A stretch of 64,000 nucleotides of DNA, from the NCBI RefSeq assembly GCF_024612015.1, contig NZ_CP102512.1, positions 3,906,001 through 3,970,000 on the forward strand, written 5' to 3'. Made by a program: the position numbers and the translations under genes. The notes below the pieces were generated by a model. It had not been told where the DNA came from. It did no database searches and saw nothing but the letters and a program-made list of their open reading frames with translations. Positions 17,588-25,748 of this stretch are shown here, one piece after another. How positions within the stretch are numbered: the first letter of the stretch is position 1; the number at the start of each line of letters is the position of its first letter. This DNA comes from Streptomyces sp. CA-210063 (GTDB lineage: Bacteria; Actinomycetota; Actinomycetes; Streptomycetales; Streptomycetaceae).

Positions 17588-18481
17588 ATGGCCGAGATCA
17601 TCCAGCGCGACGGGACCTGGGCCTTCGACGGCAGCACGGTCCGGATCACGCCGGGCCTGCACCGTTCCGTGGCGCTGTTCCGGCAGACGTACGGGGAGGT
17701 CGCGGTGCCCCTGGAGGCGGTGGCCGGTGTCGTCTACGAGCCCGAACGCAAGCGCGGGCGGCTCCGGTTGCGGCTCCGCGAGGGCAGTGATCCGCTGCTT
17801 CAGGCCACCGGCGGGCGGCTGCCGGACGCGGCGGACCCGTACCGGCTGACGGTCGACCTGGACCGTTCGGGGGTCGCCGAGTACGTGGCCGAGGAGATAC
17901 GGCAGTCCATGCTGCTGGAACAGACGCCGAAGGAGCCCGCCAAGACCTATCTCCTGCCCGGGCCGCCCGTGCCGGTGTCCGTGCGGTCCAGCGACGGCAC
18001 GGTCTCGTTCGACGGTACGCGGGTACGGATCGACTGGAACGACACCTCCGACCGCGTCAAGCGCGCGACCGGCCCGCGGATCATCGACATCGGCGATCTG
18101 GTCCAGGTCGAATGGCTGCCCAACTCCGGTTACGAGGACGGTTTCCTGCGGTTCGTGACCCGGGAGACCGTGTTCTCCAAGCTGCCGCCGGAGCGGGACC
18201 CGTTCGCCCTCGACCTGTGGGGCAGCACGCGCCGCGACCTCCTCACGGCCCTGGTCGCCACGGCCGTCACCGCCCGACTCCCCCATCCGTCGACTCGCGC
18301 GACCGACCATGGGGAGCGACAGCGGCCGACCGAGACGGCCACCGCCGCCTCGCCGCCGGCCGCCGACCATCATGACGTCCTCCTGCGCCGCCTCCGCGAG
18401 TTGGGCGAACTGCACCGTGACGGCGTTCTCACGGACGAGGAATTCGCGGCCACGAAGGCGGCGGTGCTCCGTGACTTCTGA
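17588..18481 (+). CDS. DUF4429 and SHOCT domain protein
   Basis: A 297-residue cytoplasmic protein with two related beta-rich DUF4429 repeats (about 1-115, 'DGTWAFDGSTVRITPG', and about 128-225, 'DGTVSFDGTRVRIDW') and a C-terminal SHOCT helix pair (about 262-297, 'LRELGELHRDGVLTDEEFAATKAAVL'). The paired repeats point to internal duplication. SHOCT segments mediate oligomerisation. GAGAAT six bases before the ATG and no ribosome site suggest a leaderless mRNA. The biological role is not known. Confidence 0.88.
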   Translation: MAEIIQRDGTWAFDGSTVRITPGLHRSVALFRQTYGEVAVPLEAVAGVVYEPERKRGRLRLRLREGSDPLLQATGGRLPDAADPYRLTVDLDRSGVAEYVAEEIRQSMLLEQTPKEPAKTYLLPGPPVPVSVRSSDGTVSFDGTRVRIDWNDTSDRVKRATGPRIIDIGDLVQVEWLPNSGYEDGFLRFVTRETVFSKLPPERDPFALDLWGSTRRDLLTALVATAVTARLPHPSTRATDHGERQRPTETATAASPPAADHHDVLLRRLRELGELHRDGVLTDEEFAATKAAVLRDF

Positions 18482-18498
18482 GGGCGTCAGCGCCCCAA

Positions 18499-18519
18499 AG
18501 GGGCGCGGGGAACCGCGCG
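18499..18519 (+). repeat. dispersed 21-bp element
   Basis: It matches the arms of the 182-254 inverted repeat with one mismatch and follows the stop of the DUF4429 gene. With CGCCCC just before it (18491-18496) it can form a hairpin and may act in termination. Confidence 0.5.
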
Positions 18520-18590
18520 ACCAGCCATGACGGATTCGCAGCCGGCCAACGACAGAACGCACCCTGAGAAGGCGGCCCCAGGAAAAGCGC

Positions 18591-19385
18591 TCAGCTCAGC
18601 AGATCCGGCTCGCTTCGGCTGATGTCCTGCCACAGCGGCTGATAGTTGATCCACGCGACCAGATCGCCGCCCGCCTGCTCCCGCGTCGCCGCGGCCAGCC
18701 GGTGTTCGATGAGGAGCGGCCGCCCCGCCGCCTTCGCGGTCAGCTGCACCTGCGCCGAGCGTTCCATCGACAGGAACCACCACGCCGCCGCGTCGACCGA
18801 GTCGCCGACCGTCAGCAGACCGTGGTTGCGGAGCACCAGCGCCTTGCGGCTGCCGAGCACGGCGGCTATCCGGCGGCCCTCGTCCGCGTCCACGGCGACA
18901 CCCGTGTAGTGGTCGTAGAGCGCGTGGTCCTCGTAGAAGGCGCAGGACTCCTGGGTGATCGGGTCGAGCAGGTCGCCGAGCGCGGCCAGCGCGCGGCCGT
19001 GCACGGAGTGGCAGTGGGCGACCGCGACGACGTCGGGGCGGGCGGCATGCACCTGGGCGTGGACGGTGAAGGCCGCCTGGTTCACGTGGTAGCGGCCCTC
19101 GATCACCTGCCCGTCCTGGTTGGCGAGGACCAGGTCACTCACCGTGACGTGCTTGAACGGCATCCCGAACGGGTTGACCCAGAAACAGTCGCTGAATTCC
19201 GGGTCGCGCGCGGTGATGTGACCCGAGACCCCCTCCTCGAACCCCAGTCGCCCGAAGATCCTCAGGGCCCCGGCCAGCCGCTCCTTGCGGTGCCGCCGCT
19301 CGTCCTGCGTCGACTCGTGCATCGGCGGCATGGCGAACCGGAGCTGGTCGGTGGGTAGGGGCAGGGGCGGTGTGGGCCCGTGCAT
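18591..19385 (-). CDS. class II aldolase/adducin-family protein
   Basis: A 264-residue class II aldolase fold. Zinc ligands are visible: His124 and His126 in 'AHCHSVHG' and His188 in 'LRNHGLLTVG'. 'VSGHITARDP' at about 53-62 and 'FWVNPFGMPF' at about 68-77 are also family motifs. Members cleave or epimerise sugar phosphates, while many actinobacterial copies are uncharacterised, so the substrate is unknown. The start at 19385 has GGAGG four bases upstream. It is divergent from the PPOX gene. Confidence 0.9.
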   Translation of the reverse strand: MHGPTPPLPLPTDQLRFAMPPMHESTQDERRHRKERLAGALRIFGRLGFEEGVSGHITARDPEFSDCFWVNPFGMPFKHVTVSDLVLANQDGQVIEGRYHVNQAAFTVHAQVHAARPDVVAVAHCHSVHGRALAALGDLLDPITQESCAFYEDHALYDHYTGVAVDADEGRRIAAVLGSRKALVLRNHGLLTVGDSVDAAAWWFLSMERSAQVQLTAKAAGRPLLIEHRLAAATREQAGGDLVAWINYQPLWQDISRSEPDLLS

Positions 19386-19595
19386 GTGTCCTCCAGACTG
19401 ACTTCCTTTACGAAGCGGAAGTTACCGTCGGTTCCCTGCGCGGAACAGGGCCGTTCCGGGAAGAGAGTGCGCAACCGTTACGCAAGTCACAGAAACGCGC
19501 GAGACCACGCGAGACCTGCACCCGCTCGGATCAAGCCGTATGTCGCTCGGGGTAACCGGACAGTGGGTGTCGGGTATCCGCGCGAGACTCGACGT

Positions 19596-20078
19596 ATGCC
19601 AGAGAATTCTTCGAACTGGGCCGCTTTCGCCGCCGCCGAACCCGGGCTCGCGCAGACCGTCGAAGCGCGCTTCGGGGCCTTCACGCATCACGTTCTCGCC
19701 ACTCTCCGCAGGGACGGCTCCCCGCGGACGACCGGGTTGGAGGTCACGTTCCGCACCGGTGAGCTGTGGCTGGGGATGATGCCGGATTCGTTGAAGGCGC
19801 TCGATCTGCGCCGCGATCCCCGGTTCGCGCTGCAGGCCAACCCCGGTCCGGGTACGGAGATGGGCGGTGGTGACGTGCGGGTGAGCGGGCGGGCGGTCGA
19901 GGTCGAGGATCCCGCGGTCAAGGCGGCGTACGGCGAAGAGGTGGAACCGCCGGAGCCGTTCCACCTCTTCCGCACCGAGCTGACGGAGGTCGTACGGACC
20001 TACGTCGAGGACGACAAGTATCTGGTCGTCCAGGTCTGGAAGCCCGGAGAGCCGGTGCGCACGCTCAAACGGACCTGA
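19596..20078 (+). CDS. PPOX-fold flavin/F420-type protein
   Basis: A 160-residue split-barrel protein of the pyridoxamine 5'-phosphate oxidase family. 'FGAFTHHVLATLRRDGSPRTTGLEVTF' territory (residues 24-50), then 'GELWLGMMPDSLKALDLRRDP' and 'GGDVRVSGRAVEVEDP', are typical of this fold. Many actinobacterial members bind F420 or FMN; the cofactor cannot be fixed here. The ATG at 19596 is preceded by GAGACT at six bases and no ribosome site, so it may be leaderless. It converges on guaA with an 18-base gap. Confidence 0.85.
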   Translation: MPENSSNWAAFAAAEPGLAQTVEARFGAFTHHVLATLRRDGSPRTTGLEVTFRTGELWLGMMPDSLKALDLRRDPRFALQANPGPGTEMGGGDVRVSGRAVEVEDPAVKAAYGEEVEPPEPFHLFRTELTEVVRTYVEDDKYLVVQVWKPGEPVRTLKRT

Positions 20079-20096
20079 CCGTCCACAGCGGGAGGC

Positions 20097-21677
20097 TCAC
20101 TCCCACTCGATGGTCCCCGGGGGCTTGCTCGTCACGTCGAGGACCACGCGGTTGACGTCCGCGACCTCGTTGGTGATGCGGGTCGAGATCTTCGCGAGGA
20201 CGTCGTACGGCAGCCGCGACCAGTCGGCGGTCATGGCGTCCTCGGAGGAGACCGGGCGCAGGACGATCGGGTGGCCGTAGGTACGGCCGTCGCCCTGGAC
20301 TCCGACGCTGCGGACGTCCGCGAGGAGGACCACCGGGCACTGCCAGATGTCGCGGTCGAGGCCGGCCGCCGTCAGCTCCTCACGGGCGATGGCGTCGGCG
20401 TCGCGGAGCAGGTCGAGACGGTCCTTGGTGACCTCGCCGACGATACGGATGCCGAGGCCGGGGCCCGGGAAGGGCTGGCGCTGGACGATCTCCTCCGGGA
20501 GCCCGAGCTCCTGGCCGACCATCCGGACCTCGTCCTTGAAGAGCTTGCGGAGCGGCTCGATGAGCTTGAACTCCAGGTCCTCCGGCAGGCCGCCCACGTT
20601 GTGGTGGGACTTGATGTTGGCCGTGCCGGTGCCGCCGCCGGACTCGACGACGTCCGGGTAGAGGGTGCCCTGGACGAGGAAGGCCACCTCGGGGCCCTCG
20701 TCGGCGATGATCTCCGCCTGGGCCTGCTCGAAGACGCGGATGAACTCGCGGCCGATGATCTTCCGCTTCTGCTCGGGGTCGGAGACCCCGGCGAGCGCCT
20801 TGAGGAACCGCTCCTCCGCGTCGACGACCTTCAGCTGTACGCCGGTCGCGGCGACGAAGTCCTTCTCGACCTGCTCGGTCTCGTTCTTGCGCATCAGACC
20901 GTGGTCGACGTACACGCAGGTCAGCTGGGAGCCGATGGCCTTCTGTACGAGGGCCGCGGCGACCGCGGAGTCCACGCCGCCGGAGAGGCCGCAGATCGCG
21001 CGCTTGTCGCCGACCAGCTCGCGGATGGCCTCGACCTGCTCCTCGATGACGTTGCCGGTGGTCCAGTTCGGGGTGATGCCCGCGCCCCGGTAGAGGAAGT
21101 GCTCCAGGACCTGCTGGCCGTGCGTGGAGTGCATGACCTCCGGGTGGTACTGGACGCCGTACAGCTTCTTCTCGTCGTTCTCGAAGGCGGCGACCGGTAC
21201 GACGTCGGTGGAGGCCGTGACGGCGAAGCCCTCGGGGGCGGCGGAGCAGGCGTCGCCGTGGGACATCCACACGGACTGCTCGTCCGGGGTGCCCTCGAAG
21301 AGGGTCGAGCCGGCCTTGGAGACATGGAGGGGCGTACGGCCGTACTCGCGCGCTCCCGTGTTGTCGACCGTTCCGCCGAGGGTGGTGGCCATCAGCTGGA
21401 AGCCGTAGCACATGCCGAAGACGGGGACGCCGGCCTCGAAGAGCTCGCGGTCGAGGCGGGGGGCGCCCTCGGCGTAGACCGAGGAGGGGCCGCCGGAGAG
21501 GATGATCGCCGCCGGGTTCTTGGCGAGCATCTCGGCGACCGGCATGGTGCTCGGCACGATCTCGCTGTAGACCCGGGCCTCGCGGACCCGTCGGGCGATG
21601 AGCTGGGCGTACTGGGCGCCGAAGTCGACGACCAGGACGGTGTCGGGGGCGGCGGCAGCGGGGTTCGCTGATGACAC
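20097..21677 (-). CDS. guaA: GMP synthase (glutamine-hydrolysing)
   Basis: A 526-residue enzyme that aminates XMP to GMP using glutamine and ATP, the last step of guanine nucleotide synthesis. The N-terminal class I glutaminase has Cys90 in 'FGMCYGFQ' and 'YGVQYHPEV'. The ATP-PPase domain has the P-loop '[15 protein letters not shown]', and the C-terminal dimerisation domain ends '[10 protein letters not shown]'. The GTG start has GGAAGG about seven bases upstream. IMP dehydrogenases (guaB, guaB3) lie about 26 kb away in this window. Confidence 0.98.
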   Translation of the reverse strand: MSSANPAAAAPDTVLVVDFGAQYAQLIARRVREARVYSEIVPSTMPVAEMLAKNPAAIILSGGPSSVYAEGAPRLDRELFEAGVPVFGMCYGFQLMATTLGGTVDNTGAREYGRTPLHVSKAGSTLFEGTPDEQSVWMSHGDACSAAPEGFAVTASTDVVPVAAFENDEKKLYGVQYHPEVMHSTHGQQVLEHFLYRGAGITPNWTTGNVIEEQVEAIRELVGDKRAICGLSGGVDSAVAAALVQKAIGSQLTCVYVDHGLMRKNETEQVEKDFVAATGVQLKVVDAEERFLKALAGVSDPEQKRKIIGREFIRVFEQAQAEIIADEGPEVAFLVQGTLYPDVVESGGGTGTANIKSHHNVGGLPEDLEFKLIEPLRKLFKDEVRMVGQELGLPEEIVQRQPFPGPGLGIRIVGEVTKDRLDLLRDADAIAREELTAAGLDRDIWQCPVVLLADVRSVGVQGDGRTYGHPIVLRPVSSEDAMTADWSRLPYDVLAKISTRITNEVADVNRVVLDVTSKPPGTIEWE

Positions 21678-21851
21678 GGGGTGCCTTCCGGCGGTTGGGC
21701 GGGGGTCTGTATGACCGAGTCTACCGGGGGTGCGCTCTCGTGGGGCCGATCACTGGGGGCTCCGCCCCAGACCCCCGAGAACCTTCGCCCACCCACCGAC
21801 CGGGTTGGCTGGAGGAGCAGGCGGTCGAAAGGTGTCGTCGTGTGGTCGTGG

Positions 21852-21857
21852 CATACT
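21852..21857 (+). promoter_or_regulatory. -10 element of the aroQ leader
   Basis: CATACT ends seven bases before the leader-peptide ATG, so transcription may start at or next to that ATG and give a leaderless leader peptide. No strong -35 is visible. Confidence 0.5.
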
Positions 21858-21864
21858 GGCCCCC

Positions 21865-21936
21865 ATGCTCACGCACCCGACCTTCCTCTTTACCTATGGC
21901 AACCGGCCCGCCGGCTGCCATGGTCGTGCTGCTTGA
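21865..21936 (+). CDS. Phe/Tyr-type leader peptide before chorismate mutase
   Basis: A 23-codon open frame with two Phe codons and one Tyr codon within five positions ('TFLFTY', codons 6-11) and a stop 20 bases before a strong terminator hairpin. Two of the three aromatic codons are TTT and TAT, which are rare in this genome. A hairpin at 21896-21921 starts at the Tyr codon. This is the layout of a ribosome-mediated attenuator. The peptide itself is unlikely to have another function. Confidence 0.75.
   Translation: MLTHPTFLFTYGNRPAGCHGRAA
21896..21921 (+). promoter_or_regulatory. pause-type hairpin of the aroQ attenuator
   Basis: ATGGCA (21896-21901) pairs with TGCCAT (21916-21921), with an inner CCGG/CCGG stem. 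It overlaps the Tyr codon, so a stalled ribosome would break it. GGCCCG inside it (21905-21910) can instead pair with CGGGCC at 21966-21971 in the terminator, a candidate antiterminator. Confidence 0.55.
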
Positions 21937-21955
21937 GCTACTGACAAGCGACTTC

Positions 21956-21998
21956 CCAGGCGCCCCGGGCCGACAAGGTCCGGGGCGCCTGGCGTTTT
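21956..21998 (+). terminator. intrinsic terminator in the aroQ leader
   Basis: A perfect 13-bp GC-rich stem (21956-21968 with 21980-21992), 11-base loop, then CGTTTT. It lies between the leader-peptide stop and the aroQ ATG, as expected for an attenuator. Confidence 0.85.
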
Positions 21999-22076
21999 CC
22001 GGATCTTGTCGCTCCGGGAGCCCCTTCCGACGTACGACGTACGACACGACGTACGACTTCCGACGAGGAGCCCCCT

Positions 22077-22358
22077 ATGACCGCCATCGACGTGACCGGC
22101 GCCCGTACCTCCGAGGCCGCCGATGTGATCACCGGTGCCCGTGACCGGATCGACGCGCTGGACGACCGGATCATCGGCCTGATCCAGGAACGGGTGGCGG
22201 TCTCCGCCGTGATCCAGGAGGCGCGGATCGAGTCCGGCGGGCGCCGGGTGAACCTCTCTCGCGAGATGGAGATCCTGGCCCACTACAGGGACGCCCTCGG
22301 CAAGCCCGGTACCGCGCTCGCCATGACCCTGCTGGAGCTGTGCCGGGGGCGCATCTGA
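22077..22358 (+). CDS. aroQ: chorismate mutase, AroQ type
   Basis: A 93-residue all-helical AroQ-class chorismate mutase. 'RDRIDALDDRIIGLIQERVAVSAVIQEARI' territory (residues 22-51) is the long first helix with the catalytic Arg and Lys-like positions, and 'REMEILAHYRDAL' follows. It converts chorismate to prephenate, committing it to Phe and Tyr. The ATG at 22077 has GAGGAG upstream. An attenuator with Phe and Tyr codons lies upstream, which fits end-product control. No other aromatic gene is adjacent. Confidence 0.95.
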   Translation: MTAIDVTGARTSEAADVITGARDRIDALDDRIIGLIQERVAVSAVIQEARIESGGRRVNLSREMEILAHYRDALGKPGTALAMTLLELCRGRI

Positions 22359-22783
22359 CCGGCGCACGCACGTACGCCTGCCCTCTCACCCGTCCGGCGC
22401 GTGACCGTCGTACGACACGCTTCGTTGGTGTGGATGTCCGTGCCAGCCAGGCCCGGGCCCGAAAGAACCACGCGTGGCTCCGTATGGAGCGATGAGGCGT
22501 ACGGATCGTGTCGTGCGCCGTGGGACCTCGCTCCAGGGTGGTGACCGGACGGCAGGGGACAGCAGCCCGGTCACTCAAGAGAACGGCCGGCTCCGGGGAC
22601 GCCCGGGGCCGACCGCGGAATCTGTTCAAGGGTGGCCGGAGCGGTTGCGGAGGCCGTTGCCCATCCCTCACGATGCAGGAACAGACCGCGACCAAAGGTC
22701 CACATCCGATCAAAGGTTCCGCGGCGCACTCCCCCGGCGCCGCTTCGAGGCACCGGCGCTGCCCTGACGTCGGTGCTGACGCA
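22359..22783. other. intergenic region, no gene seen
   Basis: About 425 bases after aroQ with no coding bias in any frame and no recognisable RNA. It separates aroQ from the converging lipoprotein gene. Confidence 0.4.
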
Positions 22784-22819
22784 GAAGGGCCCCGCGACTT
22801 CCGTCCCGCGGGGCCCTTC
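22784..22819. terminator. hairpin terminator downstream of the lipoprotein gene
   Basis: Perfect 13-bp arms GAAGGGCCCCGCG and complement around a 10-base loop. It lies 43 bases past the lipoprotein stop and could also stop aroQ read-through. Confidence 0.75.
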
Positions 22820-22861
22820 GTCACGCCGGGTGGCTCAGCCGGCGACCTTCCGTCGGGTCGC

Positions 22862-23590
22862 TCAGCCGGCGGCCTTCTCCAGCTTCGCGACCTGTGCCTC
22901 CAGCAGCTCGGTCGGCACCTGTGCCTTGTCCGCGTCGAGCATGTTCATCGAGTAGAACCCGATGAGCGTCGAACCGCTGCGCACCACCGTGAAGGACATC
23001 GGTATCTCGGCCCCCTCGATGTCGCCCTTCATCTTGTACGAGACGGCCTCGTCGCCCTGTTCGGGGGCGGGGAGGGCCTCGACGCCGGAGTACTTGTTGC
23101 CGACGTCCTCGTACTTGGTGCACTTCTCCGTCGCCTCGCGCAGGTCGGCGATCACCTTCTCGGCGTCGCTCTGCTCGTGTGCGGCGAGGGCGAGGGAGGT
23201 GACGCTGGCGGAGAGCGCGTCCTCCGGGGTGGCGGTGCGTCCGACGCGGGCCTTCGCCTTCGGGTCCGAGGTGAAGTAGAACATGTTCGCGATGGGCTGG
23301 CAGGCGGCCGGCTCCGCCGGAACGGTCTCGGCGGGCATCTCGTCCGCGGGCATGTCGGCGATCTTGTAGCCCTTGACGTCCCCCTTCGCGAGGGCGGCCT
23401 CCTTCAGCTGGGCCTCGGTCAGCGCCGCCTGCCCCGCCGAGTCCTTCTCGTCCCCGGCGGCCGTGGCGCCGGCCGACGGCTTCGTCTCCGCGCCCTTGTC
23501 CTCGTCGCCGCCCCCACCGCACGCCGCGGTGAACCCCAGCGTGGCCACCACCGAGACGGCCACCGCCGCCCGCGACATCTTCGAGTTCAT
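22862..23590 (-). CDS. secreted lipoprotein of unknown function
   Basis: A 242-residue lipoprotein. The signal peptide ends in a lipobox 'FTAAC' (Cys about 24), followed by a Gly/Asp/Glu-rich tether of about 35 residues and then an alpha/beta domain with two further Cys ('AACQPIANMF', 'ATEKCTKYED') that may form a disulphide. 'IPMSFTVVRSGSTLIGFYSMNM' near the C-terminus resembles the outer domains of the kinases in this window, a weak impression only. The ATG at 23590 follows a GGTGGGGG stretch. A Crp-like palindrome lies about 100 bases upstream. Confidence 0.88.
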   Translation of the reverse strand: MNSKMSRAAVAVSVVATLGFTAACGGGGDEDKGAETKPSAGATAAGDEKDSAGQAALTEAQLKEAALAKGDVKGYKIADMPADEMPAETVPAEPAACQPIANMFYFTSDPKAKARVGRTATPEDALSASVTSLALAAHEQSDAEKVIADLREATEKCTKYEDVGNKYSGVEALPAPEQGDEAVSYKMKGDIEGAEIPMSFTVVRSGSTLIGFYSMNMLDADKAQVPTELLEAQVAKLEKAAG

Positions 23591-23686
23591 GTCCCCCACC
23601 TTCGCCACTTTCGTCACATGCCTCACAGAGGCCTCACCGGCCCCATCAGATCATGTACGTGACATCGAGCAGCAACCGCATTCATC

Positions 23687-23702
23687 TGTGACTCAGGTCA
23701 CA
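23687..23702. promoter_or_regulatory. Crp-like operator
   Basis: TGTGA-N6-TCACA, an exact match to the cyclic-AMP receptor protein consensus, about 100 bases upstream of the lipoprotein start. Streptomyces Crp binds similar GTG-N6-GNCAC sites. Distance suggests control of the lipoprotein gene. Confidence 0.6.
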
Positions 23703-23766
23703 TGAAAAAAGTGTGATTGCAGGGGCAACCCTTCACACCACTCGCCGGTCACACCTGGCACACGAG

Positions 23767-23804
23767 AGAAGGACCCGCGCTCGGAGGGGGGTGCGGGTCC
23801 TTCT
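23767..23804 (-). terminator. hairpin terminator after the GMC oxidoreductase gene
   Basis: 12-bp arms AGAAGGACCCGC and complement around a 14-base loop, 56 bases past the stop codon of the GMC gene. Confidence 0.7.
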
Positions 23805-23860
23805 CCGCTGCTTCCGTTCCGCTACTTCCGTCCGCACATTCCGTCCGCTGCTTCCGCCGC

Positions 23861-25642
23861 TTACTTCTTTGGCGGCACCGTCGGCACCGGTACCAGCGGC
23901 AGCCGCAGCGCGCCGAAGGCGTCCGCCGGGACCGCCGGGTGCAGGGGCTCCACCGGACGGAGGCGTTCGTAGGTCGCGCCGGGGGCCGGGCGGTGGTCGG
24001 GCTCGCCGTTGTTGGGCCAGTACGACATCGCGCGCTCGGCCTGGGCGGTGATCGTGAGGGACGGGTTCACGCCCAGGTTCGCGGAGACGGCGGCGCCGTC
24101 GACGACCGAGATCCCGGGGTGGCCGTAGAGGCGGTGGTACGGGTCGATGACGCCGTCGTCCGCGGTGGCGCCGATGGGGCAGCCGCCGAGGAAGTGCGCG
24201 GTGAGCGGGGTGCCCATCAGTTCGCCCACATTGCTGCCGGCGAAGCCGTTGATCTCGGCGGCGATCGTGGTGGCGGCCGTCGAAGCGGCCTCGATCTGCT
24301 TGGGGTTGGGGGCGCCGTGGCCCTGCCGCGCCGTCAACAGGCCCTTGCCCAGGCCCTTGGGCTTCAGATGGGTGCTGAGGGAGTTGTCCAGCGACTGCAT
24401 CACCAGGCCGATGATGGTCCGCTCCGACCAGCGGCGGTTGGAGAGGGAACGGGCCACCAGCAGCGGGTGCTTGGCCGCGTACGCCAGCCATCCGAGGACG
24501 CGGGAGGCGCCCGACGCGGTGCCGCCCGCGTACGGGACCTGGAGGATCGACAGGCCGCCCATCGCGTTGGAGCCCTTGCCGTAGCGGACCGGCTCGATAT
24601 GGGTGTTCTCGTCGGGGTGGATGGAGGAGGTGATCGCCACGCCCCGGGTGAAGTCGACCTCGGGGACGCCGTGGGCCTTGCGGTAGCGGCGGTTGTCCGT
24701 CTGGGCGCCGACCAGGGCCTCGGAGTTGGTGCGGGTCAGCATGCCCAACCGGTCCGAGATGTGCGGGAGTTGGCCGCCCGCCTTCATCCGGTGCAGCAGG
24801 GTCTGGGTGCCGTAGGTGCCGGCCGCGAGAACGACCCGGCGGGCCTTCAGCACACGGGACGCACCCTTGCGGCGCTCGTCCGTCGGGAGGGTCGTGACGG
24901 CGTAGCCGCCCTGCGAGTCCTCGGTGACGGCGACGACCGTGGTCATCGGGTGGACGACCGCGCCCGCCTTCTCGGCGAGGTGGAGGTAGTTCTCGTTGAG
25001 GGTGTTCTTCGCGCCGTGGCGGCAGCCGGTCATGCACTCGCCGCACTCGGTGCAGGCGTTGCGGGCCGGGCCCGCGCCGCCGAAGTAGGGGTCCGCCACC
25101 TGGTCGCCGGGGGCGGCCTTCGCCTTGCCGTCGGCGTCCTCGCCGTCGCCGAAGAAGACGCCGACCGGGGCGAGGTGGAAGCTGTCGCCGACGCCCATCC
25201 GCTCCGCGGCGGCCTTCAGATGGATGTCCGACGGGGTCATCGTCGGGTTGAGCCGTACGCCGAGCATGCGGCGGGCCTGGTCGTAGTACGGCTTCAACTC
25301 CTCCTGCCAGTCGGTGATGTCCTTCCACTGCGGGTCTTCGAAGAACGGTTTCGGCGGTACGTAGAGGGTGTTGGCGTAGTTGAGGGAGCCGCCGCCCACT
25401 CCGGCGCCCGCCAGCACCATGACGTTGCCCAGCAGGTGGATGCGCTGGATGCCGTACATGCCGAGGGCGGGGGCCCAGAGGTAGTTCTTGAGGTCCCAGG
25501 AGTTCTTGGGGAGGGATTCCCGGGTGAAGCGACGGCCCGCCTCCAGGACGCCTACCGTGTAACCCTTCTCGGTCAGGCGCAGGGCGGTCACGCTGCCGCC
25601 GAAGCCGGAACCTACGACGATCACGTCATAGTCGTACGACAC
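23861..25642 (-). CDS. GMC oxidoreductase, cholesterol-oxidase-like
   Basis: A 593-residue FAD enzyme. The dinucleotide motif 'VIVVGSGFGGSVTALRL' is at residues 7-23 and 'GAGVGGGSLNYAN' near 80. The C-terminal GMC signature includes 'HFLGGCPIGATADDGVIDP', 'VVDGAAVSANLGVNPSLTI' and a final active-site His region. It resembles the ChoD-type sterol oxidases of actinomycetes; substrate unproven. An internal cluster C197-x2-C200-x2-C203-x3-C207 looks like an Fe-S motif. The GTG at 25642 has GAGGAG upstream; a start at 25741 would add a non-family tail. The aldehyde dehydrogenase gene ends 106 bases upstream in the same direction, so they may be co-transcribed. Confidence 0.92.
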   Translation of the reverse strand: MSYDYDVIVVGSGFGGSVTALRLTEKGYTVGVLEAGRRFTRESLPKNSWDLKNYLWAPALGMYGIQRIHLLGNVMVLAGAGVGGGSLNYANTLYVPPKPFFEDPQWKDITDWQEELKPYYDQARRMLGVRLNPTMTPSDIHLKAAAERMGVGDSFHLAPVGVFFGDGEDADGKAKAAPGDQVADPYFGGAGPARNACTECGECMTGCRHGAKNTLNENYLHLAEKAGAVVHPMTTVVAVTEDSQGGYAVTTLPTDERRKGASRVLKARRVVLAAGTYGTQTLLHRMKAGGQLPHISDRLGMLTRTNSEALVGAQTDNRRYRKAHGVPEVDFTRGVAITSSIHPDENTHIEPVRYGKGSNAMGGLSILQVPYAGGTASGASRVLGWLAYAAKHPLLVARSLSNRRWSERTIIGLVMQSLDNSLSTHLKPKGLGKGLLTARQGHGAPNPKQIEAASTAATTIAAEINGFAGSNVGELMGTPLTAHFLGGCPIGATADDGVIDPYHRLYGHPGISVVDGAAVSANLGVNPSLTITAQAERAMSYWPNNGEPDHRPAPGATYERLRPVEPLHPAVPADAFGALRLPLVPVPTVPPKK

Positions 25643-25748
25643 GTTTCTCCTCGTTGAGAACGGTCCTCGTCTGCGGGCCGTATGTGGTTGCTCGCGCTCA
25701 CGCGGCGGAGCCGCATATCGATACGGCCCCGCGCCCCTCACGGGGCGC

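Noticed and set aside
22171..22824. A minus-strand frame opposite aroQ and the intergenic region
   Set aside because: It overlaps aroQ, shows no coding bias outside it and no domain.
22359..22861. A tRNA or small RNA gene after aroQ
   Set aside because: I find no cloverleaf, no conserved TTCGAATC-type arm and no promoter-terminator pair other than the shared hairpin at 22784.
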